From contig JAAXHO010000219.1 of assembly GCA_012270795.1 (NCBI GenBank), positions 1 to 64,000 of the forward strand: a stretch of DNA of 64,000 nucleotides, written 5' to 3'. Position numbers and translations under genes: made by a program. Each line of letters begins with the position of its first letter. The first letter of the stretch is position 1. This DNA is from Candidatus Poribacteria bacterium (GTDB taxonomy: Bacteria > Poribacteria > WGA-4E > WGA-3G). Under the pieces are notes generated by a model. The model ran no database searches, was not told where the DNA came from, and was given only the letters and a program-made list of their open reading frames with translations. This document shows positions 47,251 to 56,077 of this stretch, one piece after another.

Positions 47251-47452
47251 GGGTGTGTAAAGTTTTTGTTACCTTTTGTGTACGGAATCTCGAATTTTTC
47301 GGTGGGCGCGGCGTGTGTGCGGAATCTCGGAAAACGCGGAAAAGACCGCTGCCACGGATCGCCTTGCTTAGTTATGGGTTATTCTTTGCAATAAATGTTC
47401 ATGAAGGTGTCTTTTCCGCGTCTTCCGTGTACTCCGCGCATTCCGCGATTCC
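47251..47452. repeat. Repeat-rich non-coding stretch after the groESL promoter region
   Basis: It begins with one end of the GGGTGTGTAAAG element family (47251-47268) with no matching second end. It is followed by a long inverted repeat: arms near 47319-47346 and 47409-47452 share ACGCGGAAAAGAC with 13 perfect bases and many more approximate ones. The frames crossing it translate the repeat and are not genes. Between about 47453 and 47583 I see nothing else. Confidence 0.6.
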
Positions 47453-47584
47453 GAACCCAGATCCGCAAAACCCGACAATTGAATGCCTCTGTATTTTTCA
47501 TGAGTCCTCCTTATCAGGGAACTCCATCTTTGCACGCCATCACATGCGCGTATGGCATGCAAATTGAGGGACAAGGGGATAAGA

Positions 47585-47618
47585 TAAAAAAGGCAGATAC
47601 CCTTTCGGATACCTGCCT
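47585..47618 (-). terminator. Terminator of the secreted-protein locus
   Basis: The stem AGGCAG/CTGCCT, with further pairs around a TTTC loop (47591-47618), is followed on the minus strand by a run of T (47585-47590). It is well placed after the gene ending at 47657. Confidence 0.75.
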
Positions 47619-47656
47619 ATGTTTATCTATATCGTCACTATCAATGAAAGGACACC

Positions 47657-49256
47657 TTAGGGGCCAATATCTATTTCAAAAGTTAGATTATAATTTGAAC
47701 CATCTGATAACCTTTCCACGCGTGCTATCAGGGTGTAGGACGTATAGGATTCTATGCTGTTCTCTGACGAGAACGTGTACGTTAAAGTGCCTTCAGTTTT
47801 GTTAGGACCGCCGGAATTGGCATACAACCACGTGCCAAGTCCAGTTTCACCTTCTTCCAATAGGTACCAATTTATCTCAAAGTAATCGGAATCCGCTATC
47901 GCCTTAAACTTATGCGTTTCTCCAAGTCCCCAAACGAAAGGAGGGGAGGTTGTGTGGTGCAACCCTGGTGTAGTCGGTTGGGGTGAGGATGGAGTGGTTG
48001 ATGCAGTCTCATCATCGTCCGAATCGCCAGCATCCTGTGAACCGCATCCAGGACAACGATCACTCCCATCTATACACGTATCACAACTAGGGGTTTCGTC
48101 GGGTATAACAGCGTCAACGCCAACGCCATTTTCACCATGAACAAGCAGTTTGTCAACCTTCGCTGTTGGAGGCGTTGTACTACCACGATGCCTTGTCTTC
48201 GTATAAGGAATATTAACACTATGTTCATATTCTTTGGCTTGATACCCGCTCATATATTTCTTACCGTTAGACTTGCTATACACAGGTACGTAGTTATGAA
48301 CGCCACTACGACTTGTTGAATCGTAACAGTCACGGAAAGGTGCACCACAGATACCCACCCGCTTAGCTAATGAAAGACCACCAGGATGCCAAGCAATATA
48401 ACTATTACAATATTTGACAGCATGTTCTCTCTGCTTCGCTTCATAATTATTTTGGCAGGTATAATACGAACGACCACATCCAGCAACACTCGGATTCGGG
48501 TCTTTATCACCACCGCAATAATGCGGTGATCTTCTAACGCTTTATACGGCGTATCGTATGTATCATCACAGACGGATGAGAGAAGCCCATTCCCCTTACA
48601 GGCCCAGGTTGGATAAATAGCGGATGGCAGCGTGTATGATTTATAAATGTGTAGGTAAGTCATTATCTCGGACTCTGAAGTCGTTGGCAGTGCCTTCCAA
48701 CGATCAAGCACCAAATCAGCCATATTATACATCCGTTGCCATTGCGACAGTCCCGCGCTAAATTTCGGTATATGTGCATTGACCTCCTTACATGCTAATG
48801 CATACTTCTGCTCTCTATCAATCTTGCCTTTCATATCTAACAGTTCATTAACGGCAGTTACGAGAAGCCCCGAATAATTTTGTGTCAGAACCTGTTCAGC
48901 GGTTGAAGAAAATTTTTTGGTCTTATTTTTCCAATTCCAACCCCCGTATGCCGCTGTTTCGGATGCCGTCCGCTTTTCCGTTAAAAATCTGCTTTCGTTC
49001 CGAAGTTCTTGAACGTTGTCTCTGCAACTGTTAGACCACTGGATGAGTGCCTTTACAGTTTCCTTTGGATGAGTGCCTTTACAGTTTCCTTAGATGGAGT
49101 CACATACATAGGGTCATTATTCAGCTGCTCATCAGTGGGTTCGTTTTCAAAAACGAGGATCCCATCATACTCGGCATCCTCGGCAAAAACGCCACTGCTG
49201 AACATAACAAATAATAGGGCAAGGATATGGAGAAAAAGAAAGTGTCGTCCTCTCAT
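47657..49256 (-). pseudogene. Secreted Cys-rich protein broken by duplication and frameshift
   Basis: Three minus-strand frames form one gene of about 525 residues. It starts at ATG 49256 with a signal peptide (LLFVMFSSGVFA) and reads to ETVKALIQ. There a 26-bp tandem duplication (49041-49091) shifts the frame. Without the second copy it goes on as WSNSCRDNVQELRNES to the frame starting at 48834 (MKGKIDREQ). A second break near 48530 (one base lost) leads to YCGGDKDPNPSVAGCGRSYY and on to ICGAPFRDC. The rest is a Cys-rich region, a Pro/Thr/Ser linker and a C-terminal Ig- or PKD-like domain (to 47657). I recognise no family. It overlaps the upstream gene by four bases, so it is second in that operon. 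Confidence 0.75.
49041..49091. repeat. Frame-breaking 26-bp tandem duplication
   Basis: A 25-base unit, starting GGATGAGTGCCTTTACAG, occurs at 49041-49065 and again at 49067-49091, with T between. The 26-bp step changes the frame of the host gene. One copy gives an intact reading frame. Confidence 0.9.
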
Positions 49257-49942
49257 TGTTTTCCTCCATCATCTGATGCCTTTTTAGGCGGTTTTGTGTT
49301 AATAAACACTGCTGAGGACTCTTCCGTTGCCGGAATAATCCGAGGAACCGGGAATTCCTTCCTATGTTCTTTTTCCATTTCCTCCATAATTGCGTCTATT
49401 CTATCGTTCTTTTCATCCATTATTTTATACAGTATGGGAATCGTTGCGTTATACAACCGCACTCCTGCCTCAAAATCTGTTTCGCCTAATTCATTAGATG
49501 CCTTTGTGTATAGTCTCGCCAAATGGAGAAGAACATCTAAGTCCATCTGTCGCAACTCTTCCTCTGCCGGAAACTTTTCGGGGATTTCATCAGGTAAATC
49601 TGATTGCATTTCAACTAATTGTGGCACACCACCAATAGGCGTTTGTTCTATCGTTTCGCCTTGTGTGATTTGCATTTCGTGCCAGTGGTCTCCGTGCCAT
49701 TCCCACACGTATCCTTCTCTTGCAGTACCCGGCGGTGGCCCTGGAGGGGTCCCTATTGCAACGTGTTTGGTTGTTTTCTTTTTCTCAGCTGCTTTGTCCA
49801 GTGCCTCCAATTTTCTATCGTACCTTTCACGTTCTTTTTCCATTTCTTTTTTGAAGTTTGCGTGATCTATTTGTGTCCAAATCATAATTCCACCAAAGAT
49901 AACAATAAGGACTCCAAATACCCAATAAGTTGCTTTGTTCAT
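49253..49942 (-). CDS. Membrane-anchored protein of unknown function
   Basis: A 229-residue protein: one N-terminal helix (about 6-25), a charged coiled coil (about 28-60), a Pro-rich turn with a His/Trp motif (YVWEWHGDHWHEM, about 88-100) that could bind metal, and a helical C-terminal half. The helix suggests it is anchored in the inner membrane facing the periplasm. AAGGA precedes the start. The last four bases overlap the signal-peptide gene downstream, so the two products probably act together. Family not recognised. Confidence 0.75.
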   Translation of the reverse strand: MNKATYWVFGVLIVIFGGIMIWTQIDHANFKKEMEKERERYDRKLEALDKAAEKKKTTKHVAIGTPPGPPPGTAREGYVWEWHGDHWHEMQITQGETIEQTPIGGVPQLVEMQSDLPDEIPEKFPAEEELRQMDLDVLLHLARLYTKASNELGETDFEAGVRLYNATIPILYKIMDEKNDRIDAIMEEMEKEHRKEFPVPRIIPATEESSAVFINTKPPKKASDDGGKQ

Positions 49943-50078
49943 TACTTTATTTTCCTTATAAGTTTTTTTATCCCTGTGATCTATTCCACATTATTAGATT
50001 ATATATACTTCTTGTCCAAATTTCAAACATATTCTGCACATTGTGTGTTTGTTGTGCAAGAATATGCCCTATGTTTAG

Positions 50079-50174
50079 TATAATAAGATGCATTGAAGTA
50101 TCCCTCAATGCAACAACAATAGCCCGCGACGAAACGTGCGGGCACAAAAACATCGCAAACAGGAATGCTTGCGA
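50079..50174 (+). ncRNA. Candidate structured RNA with three hairpins
   Basis: A TATAAT (50079-50084) is followed at the right distance by three stem-loops in a row: CATTGA/TCAATG (50091-50110), GCCCGC-G-ACG/CGT-GCGGGC (50122-50143, nine pairs with one bulge) and ATCGCAA/TTGCGAT (50151-50174). They are joined by unpaired A/C-rich linkers. The minus strand would also fold, with GTTTTT after the third hairpin, and would then be the leader of the gene at 49942. No coding frame fits. The strand and function are unsure. Confidence 0.35.
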
Positions 50175-50462
50175 TAAGACTTTGTAATTGACAAATATTA
50201 ACGAATGTGAAATTTCGAGGGGGTAACCGAAGGTTAAATTGAGGCTCGATCATGTAATGAACACTTGACGTTTTCATTTTTTGAAACTGAATTGTAATGT
50301 TCACATGTCGCTGCTTCATTTCAAAATCCCCATATTAAAATTCTGATTTTAAAATGTCAAATTAATTTTGAAGAAAAATCACAAATTTTGCATTATTTTT
50401 GCTCTTTTTCCTCAAAATTATACACAAACGCTCAAATTTTGTCAATTTTTTCAGGATTATTT

Positions 50463-50763
50463 GGGTGTGTAAAGTTTTTGTAGAAACATTGATATGACTT
50501 TTGTTCGCCATATTTTTTCTCGTATGTCTATAGTCTTTTCACTTGTCTGAACCAGGATTTGCAGGATTTCCAGATTTCCAGGATTATGAGTTTGAGGTAT
50601 AACGCACCGTTCATAAGTTGGCATAAATCTGTGTAAAAAACTATTGATGAGGAAAATCCTGGAAATCTGGAAATCCCGGGGAATGCCATAAGGCATTCAT
50701 ACCGTTGATTTGGAAATCCTGCAAATCCTGGTTCAGACAAGTAACCAAAACTTTACACACCCC
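50463..50763. mobile_element. MITE-like element A2 (301 bp)
   Basis: The ends GGGTGTGTAAAGTTTT and its inverse (16 bp) match element A1 at 28028-28286. Inside lies a second inverted pair (ACTTGTCTGAACCAGGATTT near 50538 and its inverse near 50732) and a 37-bp module (50675-50711) found inverted at 60405-60441 with one mismatch. It has no coding capacity. It lies in the 955-bp gap between divergent genes; the rest of the gap (50175-50462) is AT-rich without recognisable features. Confidence 0.8.
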
Positions 50764-50833
50764 GAATCGCGCGTATGGTAAATCGGGGTTAGAAACCCCT
50801 CCTACGATTTATGAGAGAGGTTGTAGAAAACAC

Positions 50834-50863
50834 TTTACTTATTGTTCGTTATTATGTTATAAT
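50834..50863 (+). promoter_or_regulatory. Promoter of the sugar-isomerase operon
   Basis: TTTACT (50834-50839), 18 bp, then TATAAT (50858-50863) with an extended TG (TGTTATAAT). The gene starts at 50898 after AGGAGG. Confidence 0.6.
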
Positions 50864-50897
50864 TCACAGAAATTTGAGAGCAATCAGGAGGACATAA

Positions 50898-52115
50898 ATG
50901 CGTAATAATCCTGCTTATAATTTGTTAGCTGAAACCTTAGAAAGACAGGGAATTCAGGTTGATCAAGTAAAGTCTCACTTAAAGCAACAACATATTGAGA
51001 CACCATCTTGGGGCTATGGAAATTCTGGAACACGTTTTGGTGTTTTTGAACAAGCTGGTGCGGCGCGAAACGCAGCAGAACGTTTAGAAGATGCAGCAAC
51101 GGTACACCTTTTCACAGGTGTCGCGCCGACTGTTGCGCTACACATTCCTTGGGACAAAACTGACGATTGGGGTGCGTTGAAGCAGTATGCTGCGGATGTC
51201 GGTATTGGCATTGGTGCAATCAATCCTAACGTATTTCAGGATCAGATCTACAAACTTGGCAGTGTGTGCAATCCAAAGGCAGAGGTGCGGAGACTTGCTA
51301 TAGACCACATGCTGGAATGTGTTGAAATCATGAAGAAGACGGGTTCAGATTTACTTAGTTTGTGGTTTGCCGATGGCACGAACTTTCCCGGTCAAGCGAG
51401 TTTCAGAAAACGCAAACAGTGGATGACAGAAGCATTAGGTGAGGTCTACGAGGCACTCCCGGCAGACTCACGCATGTTGATTGAATATAAGTTTTTTGAA
51501 CCAGCATTTTATCATACGGACTTAGCCGATTGGGGTACTGCTTATTTAATGGCGACCAAACTCGGTCCTAAAGCACAGGTACTTGTTGACCTTGGACACC
51601 ATCCGCAAGGCACAAATATTGAGTTCATTGTAGCGTACTTGATTGACGAGGGTAAACTTGGCGGATTCCATTTCAACTGTCGGAAATACGCTGATGATGA
51701 CTTGACGGTGGGTTCTATCAATCCTCAGGAACTTTTCCTTATATATACAGAACTTGTTGATGCCGAACTCGATCCTGGAACAGAAACAGACATTGCTTAT
51801 ATGATAGACCAGAGTCATAATTTGAAACCGAAGGTTGAAGCGAGTATACAGTCAGTATGTAATCTACAGAAGGCTTATGCAAAGGCACTGATAGTTGACC
51901 GAGAGGCGTTAGCAGCAGCACAAGATGCGGAAGACTTGGTAGAAGCAGAAAGCATTATCCAACGTGCTTACGAAACCGATGTAAATCCACTACTGGAACA
52001 GGTGCGTTTGGAGATTGGGCGTGATCCTCATCCATTGGCTGCATATCGTAAGAGCGGTTATTATGAAAAAATCAGCAAGGAACGTATTGGTGGCGAAAGT
52101 CAAGGTTGGGCATGA
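50898..52115 (+). CDS. L-rhamnose isomerase-like sugar isomerase
   Basis: A TIM-barrel ketol-isomerase of the RhaI/xylose-isomerase-like superfamily. It has [14 protein letters not shown] near residue 35, VALHIPWDK (about 80), the metal-binding Glu in [15 protein letters not shown] (about 195), [15 protein letters not shown] with Asp and His (about 230), and [18 protein letters not shown] (about 255). The length of 405 fits. The exact sugar is unproven. It is joined by ATGA overlap to rpiA, so it probably feeds a pentose or deoxyhexose route. Confidence 0.85.
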   Translation: MRNNPAYNLLAETLERQGIQVDQVKSHLKQQHIETPSWGYGNSGTRFGVFEQAGAARNAAERLEDAATVHLFTGVAPTVALHIPWDKTDDWGALKQYAADVGIGIGAINPNVFQDQIYKLGSVCNPKAEVRRLAIDHMLECVEIMKKTGSDLLSLWFADGTNFPGQASFRKRKQWMTEALGEVYEALPADSRMLIEYKFFEPAFYHTDLADWGTAYLMATKLGPKAQVLVDLGHHPQGTNIEFIVAYLIDEGKLGGFHFNCRKYADDDLTVGSINPQELFLIYTELVDAELDPGTETDIAYMIDQSHNLKPKVEASIQSVCNLQKAYAKALIVDREALAAAQDAEDLVEAESIIQRAYETDVNPLLEQVRLEIGRDPHPLAAYRKSGYYEKISKERIGGESQGWA

Positions 52116-52795
52116 ACAGAGAACACCAGAAAAAAATAGCAGCCGAAAAAGCCACTGAAGAGATACAAGATGGCATGATATTAGGTTTGGGGACAGGTTC
52201 CACCGCCTACTATGCGTTATTAAAGATCGGGCAGATGGTGAAAAACGGGTTAGATATAATTGGTATTCCAACTTCGGACGGTACGGAGAAAATCGCAGTA
52301 GAACAGGGTATCCCACTGTCATCTCTCTCAGTTTATTCTAAGATAGATTTGACGATTGATGGAGCAGACGAAGTAGATGCGCACCTTAATTTAATCAAAG
52401 GTGGCGGTGCTGCTTTAGTCAGAGAAAAGATTATCGCAAATGCTTCTCAACGTATCTTGATTGTTGTTGATGAGAGTAAAGTTTCACATATAATTGGTAC
52501 TTCGTTTGCGCTACCTGTAGAAATTGTTAAGTTTGGATGGGAAGCAACGCAACGCGAGGTCAATAAGATCTGTAAGCGATCAGATGTACGTGGGGGAATT
52601 GTGAATCCATTGATCACTGATAACGGTAATTATATATTGGACTGTCACTTTGATGGTATTCCGAAACCTGAGTTTGTTGAGCAACAACTGAACAATATCC
52701 CTGGTGTTGTTGAGAACGGCATATTTGTTAAGCTTGCAGACCAAGTGATTATTGGAACTTCTACCGGTATTCGCTATATGGAACGATCTCAATGA
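52112..52795 (+). CDS. rpiA: Ribose-5-phosphate isomerase A
   Basis: Interconverts ribose 5-phosphate and ribulose 5-phosphate. I start at ATG 52112. [13 protein letters not shown] (about 26), [24 protein letters not shown] (quoted in part, about 80) and [10 protein letters not shown] are diagnostic; the catalytic Glu and Asp are in place. It overlaps the genes on both sides by ATGA. Confidence 0.96.
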   Translation: MNREHQKKIAAEKATEEIQDGMILGLGTGSTAYYALLKIGQMVKNGLDIIGIPTSDGTEKIAVEQGIPLSSLSVYSKIDLTIDGADEVDAHLNLIKGGGAALVREKIIANASQRILIVVDESKVSHIIGTSFALPVEIVKFGWEATQREVNKICKRSDVRGGIVNPLITDNGNYILDCHFDGIPKPEFVEQQLNNIPGVVENGIFVKLADQVIIGTSTGIRYMERSQ

Positions 52796-53616
52796 TTAGA
52801 CCTCTATTACTTGTCTCCTTGTTACTTTTTTTGTCCTTCATGGTATTATCTGGCATTGTATCTGCTGAGATATTTACTGATAGTGGTTTAGTAGATATAC
52901 CGACAGGAGAGATATTAGCCCATGGAATTTTTGATGTAGGTGTATATGCCCCTTTTCAAAATACGACACATTTCAAACGGGATCCTGTTGCGTTTCGTGT
53001 CAATTTTGGGATGTTTGATAGACTTGAGTTTGGTGCGTCACACATACTCCCCCAGGACAATGATGCCTCGCGCTCCTTCTTAGGACACGTAAAAGCACAA
53101 TTATTAAAAGAATCTGGAAAATTACCGAGTGTTGCAGTCGGTATTGAGAATATCGGAAATAATGTAATTCAACAGTGGGATACCTACCGTGCTAATTCCT
53201 CATATTTTGTTATCAGTAAAACCTTTAATCTACCGCGAATCCATCTAATTAGGGGACACATCGGTATTGGTAATAAACGTTTTGCCTACACTGAGCGGCG
53301 TATTGGGATTTTGGGAGGCATAAGTACAGAATTACAACCTGCTTTTGCCAGAGGCGACATCGTGATCAGTTTAGAATTTGATGGCGCAGGTGTCAACGTT
53401 GGGTTACAACACACAGCAAATAGCGGGTTGCGATTAGCAATGGGAGTGGAGACGCTAAACAAACCGGATGAAATCCGATATTTCACTGCAATATCATGGT
53501 CAAATTCAAAATTGATGGAACAGATAGCAGCGGCTAATCGGCTCGCGCTACAAGCAGCAAAACGTGCAGGACAAGTGAAACAAACCCCAGACAAAAAGGA
53601 AGAAACGTCAGAATAA
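52792..53616 (+). CDS. YjbH-like outer-membrane protein
   Basis: A 274-residue exported protein: signal peptide to about residue 25, then GLVDIPTGEILAHGIFDVG and FGMFDRLEFGASH, which match the beta-barrel strands of YjbH-type (DUF940-like) proteins linked to exopolysaccharide. The C-terminal 40 residues are Ala/Lys-rich and helical, probably facing the periplasm. It is coupled to rpiA by ATGA. The role is inferred. Confidence 0.7.
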   Translation: MIRPLLLVSLLLFLSFMVLSGIVSAEIFTDSGLVDIPTGEILAHGIFDVGVYAPFQNTTHFKRDPVAFRVNFGMFDRLEFGASHILPQDNDASRSFLGHVKAQLLKESGKLPSVAVGIENIGNNVIQQWDTYRANSSYFVISKTFNLPRIHLIRGHIGIGNKRFAYTERRIGILGGISTELQPAFARGDIVISLEFDGAGVNVGLQHTANSGLRLAMGVETLNKPDEIRYFTAISWSNSKLMEQIAAANRLALQAAKRAGQVKQTPDKKEETSE

Positions 53617-53627
53617 GAAAAAGTTTT

Positions 53628-54548
53628 TTACGGCTTTACTTCGATCGTTTCCATGACATTTTGAAGAGATTTGAGCAGTTCTGATAAGAAATCCTGTGGT
53701 GGTACAAGGATAATCTCAATTCTTCTGTTTTTTGCTTTTGCTTCCTCAGTTTCTTCTTTATCTATAGGTTGATAGAATGCATATCCCGTTGCAGTTAGCC
53801 GTTGTGGTGCAATTTTTGCATTCTGTTGTAAGTATTTGACAGCAGCAATTGATCGGTCGGCAGATAGGTTCCAGTTGCGCAGTTCATCCCCTGCGATTGG
53901 GTTGTTGTCTGTATGTCCTTCAATCCGAATATCGTATTCTGAGTATTCTGTGTTTAATAGAATTTCTTCTGCAATTGCGTCAAGAAGTTCTTTGCCTTCT
54001 TTGCTAAGTTTTGCGCTTCCTGTTTCAAAGAGGATTTTCCCTTTAACGTCAAGTGTCAACCTGCCTGCTTCATCCAACACAGCTCCGACAGAATCTTTGA
54101 ATCTTGCTTGAATAGAAGCGATTGACTTTTGTGATTGATCACGTATCCGTTTTAGTTCCGCTTCAATCTCATTCAATTTTGTTCGTAGGTTGTTCTTTTC
54201 GGTTTCAAGGGTGCTTTTATCCTGTTGAAGTTTGTTTCTTTCAGCAGCAATCTTTTTAGCTGCTTCACTTGCATTTTCCAGAATTTCTTTTGTTTGGTTT
54301 AGTTCAGTTTGCGTGTCCTTTAGGTTTTTCTCGGTTTCTGTCAGTTTTTTTTCCAATGCAGTCTTGGCTGTTTCAGTAGTCTGTAATGTTGTTTGGGATG
54401 AAGCCAAGTCTGTCTTTGTCTGATCGAGTTCTACTAAAGTAGACTTGAGTTCTTGTATGGTAGAATAGTACAACCATCCGCTTACAACAATGGCAATGCA
54501 AGCTGCAATGACGATAGCAATGATTGAAATAAGCCCTTTTTTTTCCAT
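53628..54548 (-). CDS. OmpA-family peptidoglycan-binding membrane protein
   Basis: A 306-residue protein with an N-terminal membrane helix (about 8-27), a long coiled coil (about 30-150) and an OmpA/MotB C-terminal domain (about 165-290), with IRIEGHTDNNPI, NWNLSADRSIAAVKYL and NRRIEIILVP. The domain binds meso-diaminopimelate in the cell wall. The layout resembles a spacer tethering the inner membrane to the wall. Its start is two bases after the RNHCP stop, so they share a transcript. Confidence 0.9.
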   Translation of the reverse strand: MEKKGLISIIAIVIAACIAIVVSGWLYYSTIQELKSTLVELDQTKTDLASSQTTLQTTETAKTALEKKLTETEKNLKDTQTELNQTKEILENASEAAKKIAAERNKLQQDKSTLETEKNNLRTKLNEIEAELKRIRDQSQKSIASIQARFKDSVGAVLDEAGRLTLDVKGKILFETGSAKLSKEGKELLDAIAEEILLNTEYSEYDIRIEGHTDNNPIAGDELRNWNLSADRSIAAVKYLQQNAKIAPQRLTATGYAFYQPIDKEETEEAKAKNRRIEIILVPPQDFLSELLKSLQNVMETIEVKP

Positions 54549-54549
54549 C

Positions 54550-54846
54550 TTATACTCCTTGTAGTTTTAGAATTGCATTAAAGTTATCATCTTTTGATGC
54601 TTTGTTCTTTTTTATTATACCACAATTTGTGCATTGGTGAAAAAGTATATATTTACTTTGTTTTATTCCGAACCCAATAGGTTTCATTAGGCCTTGACAT
54701 TTTTCGGCACGGTCACCTGGGTTGATATCTACGTGTTGACTCCAAAGGCATTCTGGACAGTGATTGGTATAGCCGTTTCCTTTTACGGATAGTCCGCATT
54801 TACCACATGTAAAGTCTTCAATGTTGCGTTGGAATTTTTTGTTCAT
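54550..54846 (-). CDS. RNHCP-domain zinc-ribbon protein
   Basis: A 98-residue protein with FTCGKCG, NHCPECLWSQHVD and HQCTNCGI, all matching the RNHCP family, whose name comes from this pattern. The Cys pairs form one or two zinc ribbons. The molecular role of the family is unknown. It is the first gene of a pair with the OmpA-family protein. Confidence 0.9.
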   Translation of the reverse strand: MNKKFQRNIEDFTCGKCGLSVKGNGYTNHCPECLWSQHVDINPGDRAEKCQGLMKPIGFGIKQSKYILFHQCTNCGIIKKNKASKDDNFNAILKLQGV

Positions 54847-54901
54847 TGGTTAACACCCGTTGTGCTTTCTTGGCTGAGTTGATAATAGCAAGGATTACGT
54901 T

Positions 54902-55070
54902 AGACATTATAACGTTTTAATTGTCCATAGTTTTGGTCTCTAATAAAATCTAAAGTTCGTAGGTTGGGTAGAACGAAGCGAAACCCGACTTTTACCATTG
55001 ATAAAGCAACGCATGTCGGGTTTCGTTCCTCAACCCGACCTACAGGATTGATTAAATCATTATAATGTCT
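54902..55070. mobile_element. MITE-like element B (169 bp)
   Basis: The ends form a 20-bp inverted repeat with two mismatches (AGACATTATAACGTTTTAAT on the left). Inside, an inverted pair GTAGGTTGGGT and ACCCGACCTAC surrounds a loop. A GTT triplet flanks both outer ends and may be a target duplication. The frame covering it (54900-55085, minus) is only the translated repeat. Confidence 0.75.
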
Positions 55071-55075
55071 GTTGT

Positions 55076-55935
55076 TTAATTCCATTCTAATAGACTCGAT
55101 TCTTTTGGATATCTTGTTAGGACAATTTCTCCTACTGTGAACCCATTCTCAAGTAGTGTTGTAACCTCATCAATATCAGAAGATGAGATTACTGCTGTTC
55201 ATACCGTGCTTGTAAATGTGGGTGTCCTGTGTTTTTATCACGAACAAATTCTAATTTTTCAAACTGGGGTACAGCAAGTTTCAACGCTCGTTCAATCCTT
55301 TTAAGCCGTGCCCGACGTGTGCTGGGATGTGCATTTGCGACTCTTTGAAGGAATCCTTGTCTAAATGGATCATCTTCAATTATTTTGCCTTGAATTGCAT
55401 TCGAATAGCGGATAAATTGCGGTACTAAATGAAGATATTTTACGTTTCTAAGGAATTTGCCAATTTCCCGGAACTTTGCATTGGCGGCGTTCTGTTCAAG
55501 GGCTGTTTGTATAAGACGGTCTGGGTCTTCGTTATCCTCCGTATCCGGTCTATTAAGGAGCAATTCTCCTTCTTTCCAAACCTGTTCATGGGTGAGATAT
55601 GCATGTCCATCTTGATGCTTCTCTTGATGGAATCCTATACAATATCGCCATGTTGCGGGTGCTTTTGGTGTATCAGCAATGTGGATCTCAATCTCAACTT
55701 TGGGGTCACGTTGAGCGGCTAAGCATCGAATTTTGGAGACACCTCCTCGATCTTTGATTGCTTTTTGGAAACCTCCACCTTCTGCTTTGGCTATATCTCG
55801 GAGGAAACGGAAAATGTCCAGCAAATTGGATTTACCTGAGGCATTTGGACCTACGATAAATATTCGTTCTCTCAGAGGAACATCTATCTGCTGAAAATTT
55901 CGCCAGTTTTTGGCAATGAGTCTATTGATAATCAA
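55076..55935 (-). pseudogene. Truncated ATPase with ABC/SMC-type P-loop
   Basis: The open frame from 55935 gives 248 residues: N-terminal NWRNFQQIDVPLRERIFIVGPNASGKSNLLD with Walker A (quoted in part), and a helical region ending QARYEQQ at 55189. The signature, Walker B and switch regions that such ATPases need are missing. A short continuation (EVTTLLENGFTVGEIVLTRYP to a stop at 55076) follows in a shifted frame, so an internal deletion plus frameshift is likely. The full-length relatives act as defence- or repair-associated ATPases; this copy is probably dead. Confidence 0.65.
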
Positions 55936-56077
55936 AATGATAAGTTTCCTCTACAATAGATATGTCAGCGAATGGAGTATAAAGATGATAACATGTTTTG
56001 AGGATAGATTCCAACCAAAGAGCTGTAATAATTTGCACAGGAGCATGATCACATCAGATTATTTGTTTAGGAATTAT

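Noticed and set aside
47178..47567. Plus-strand open frame of 129 codons after the groESL region
   Set aside because: It crosses a palindromic repeat and a terminal-repeat fragment and reads Arg/Phe-rich sequence without family features or a ribosome binding site.
54900..55085. Minus-strand 61-codon frame
   Set aside because: It matches the extent of a MITE-like element with inverted ends and only translates the repeat.
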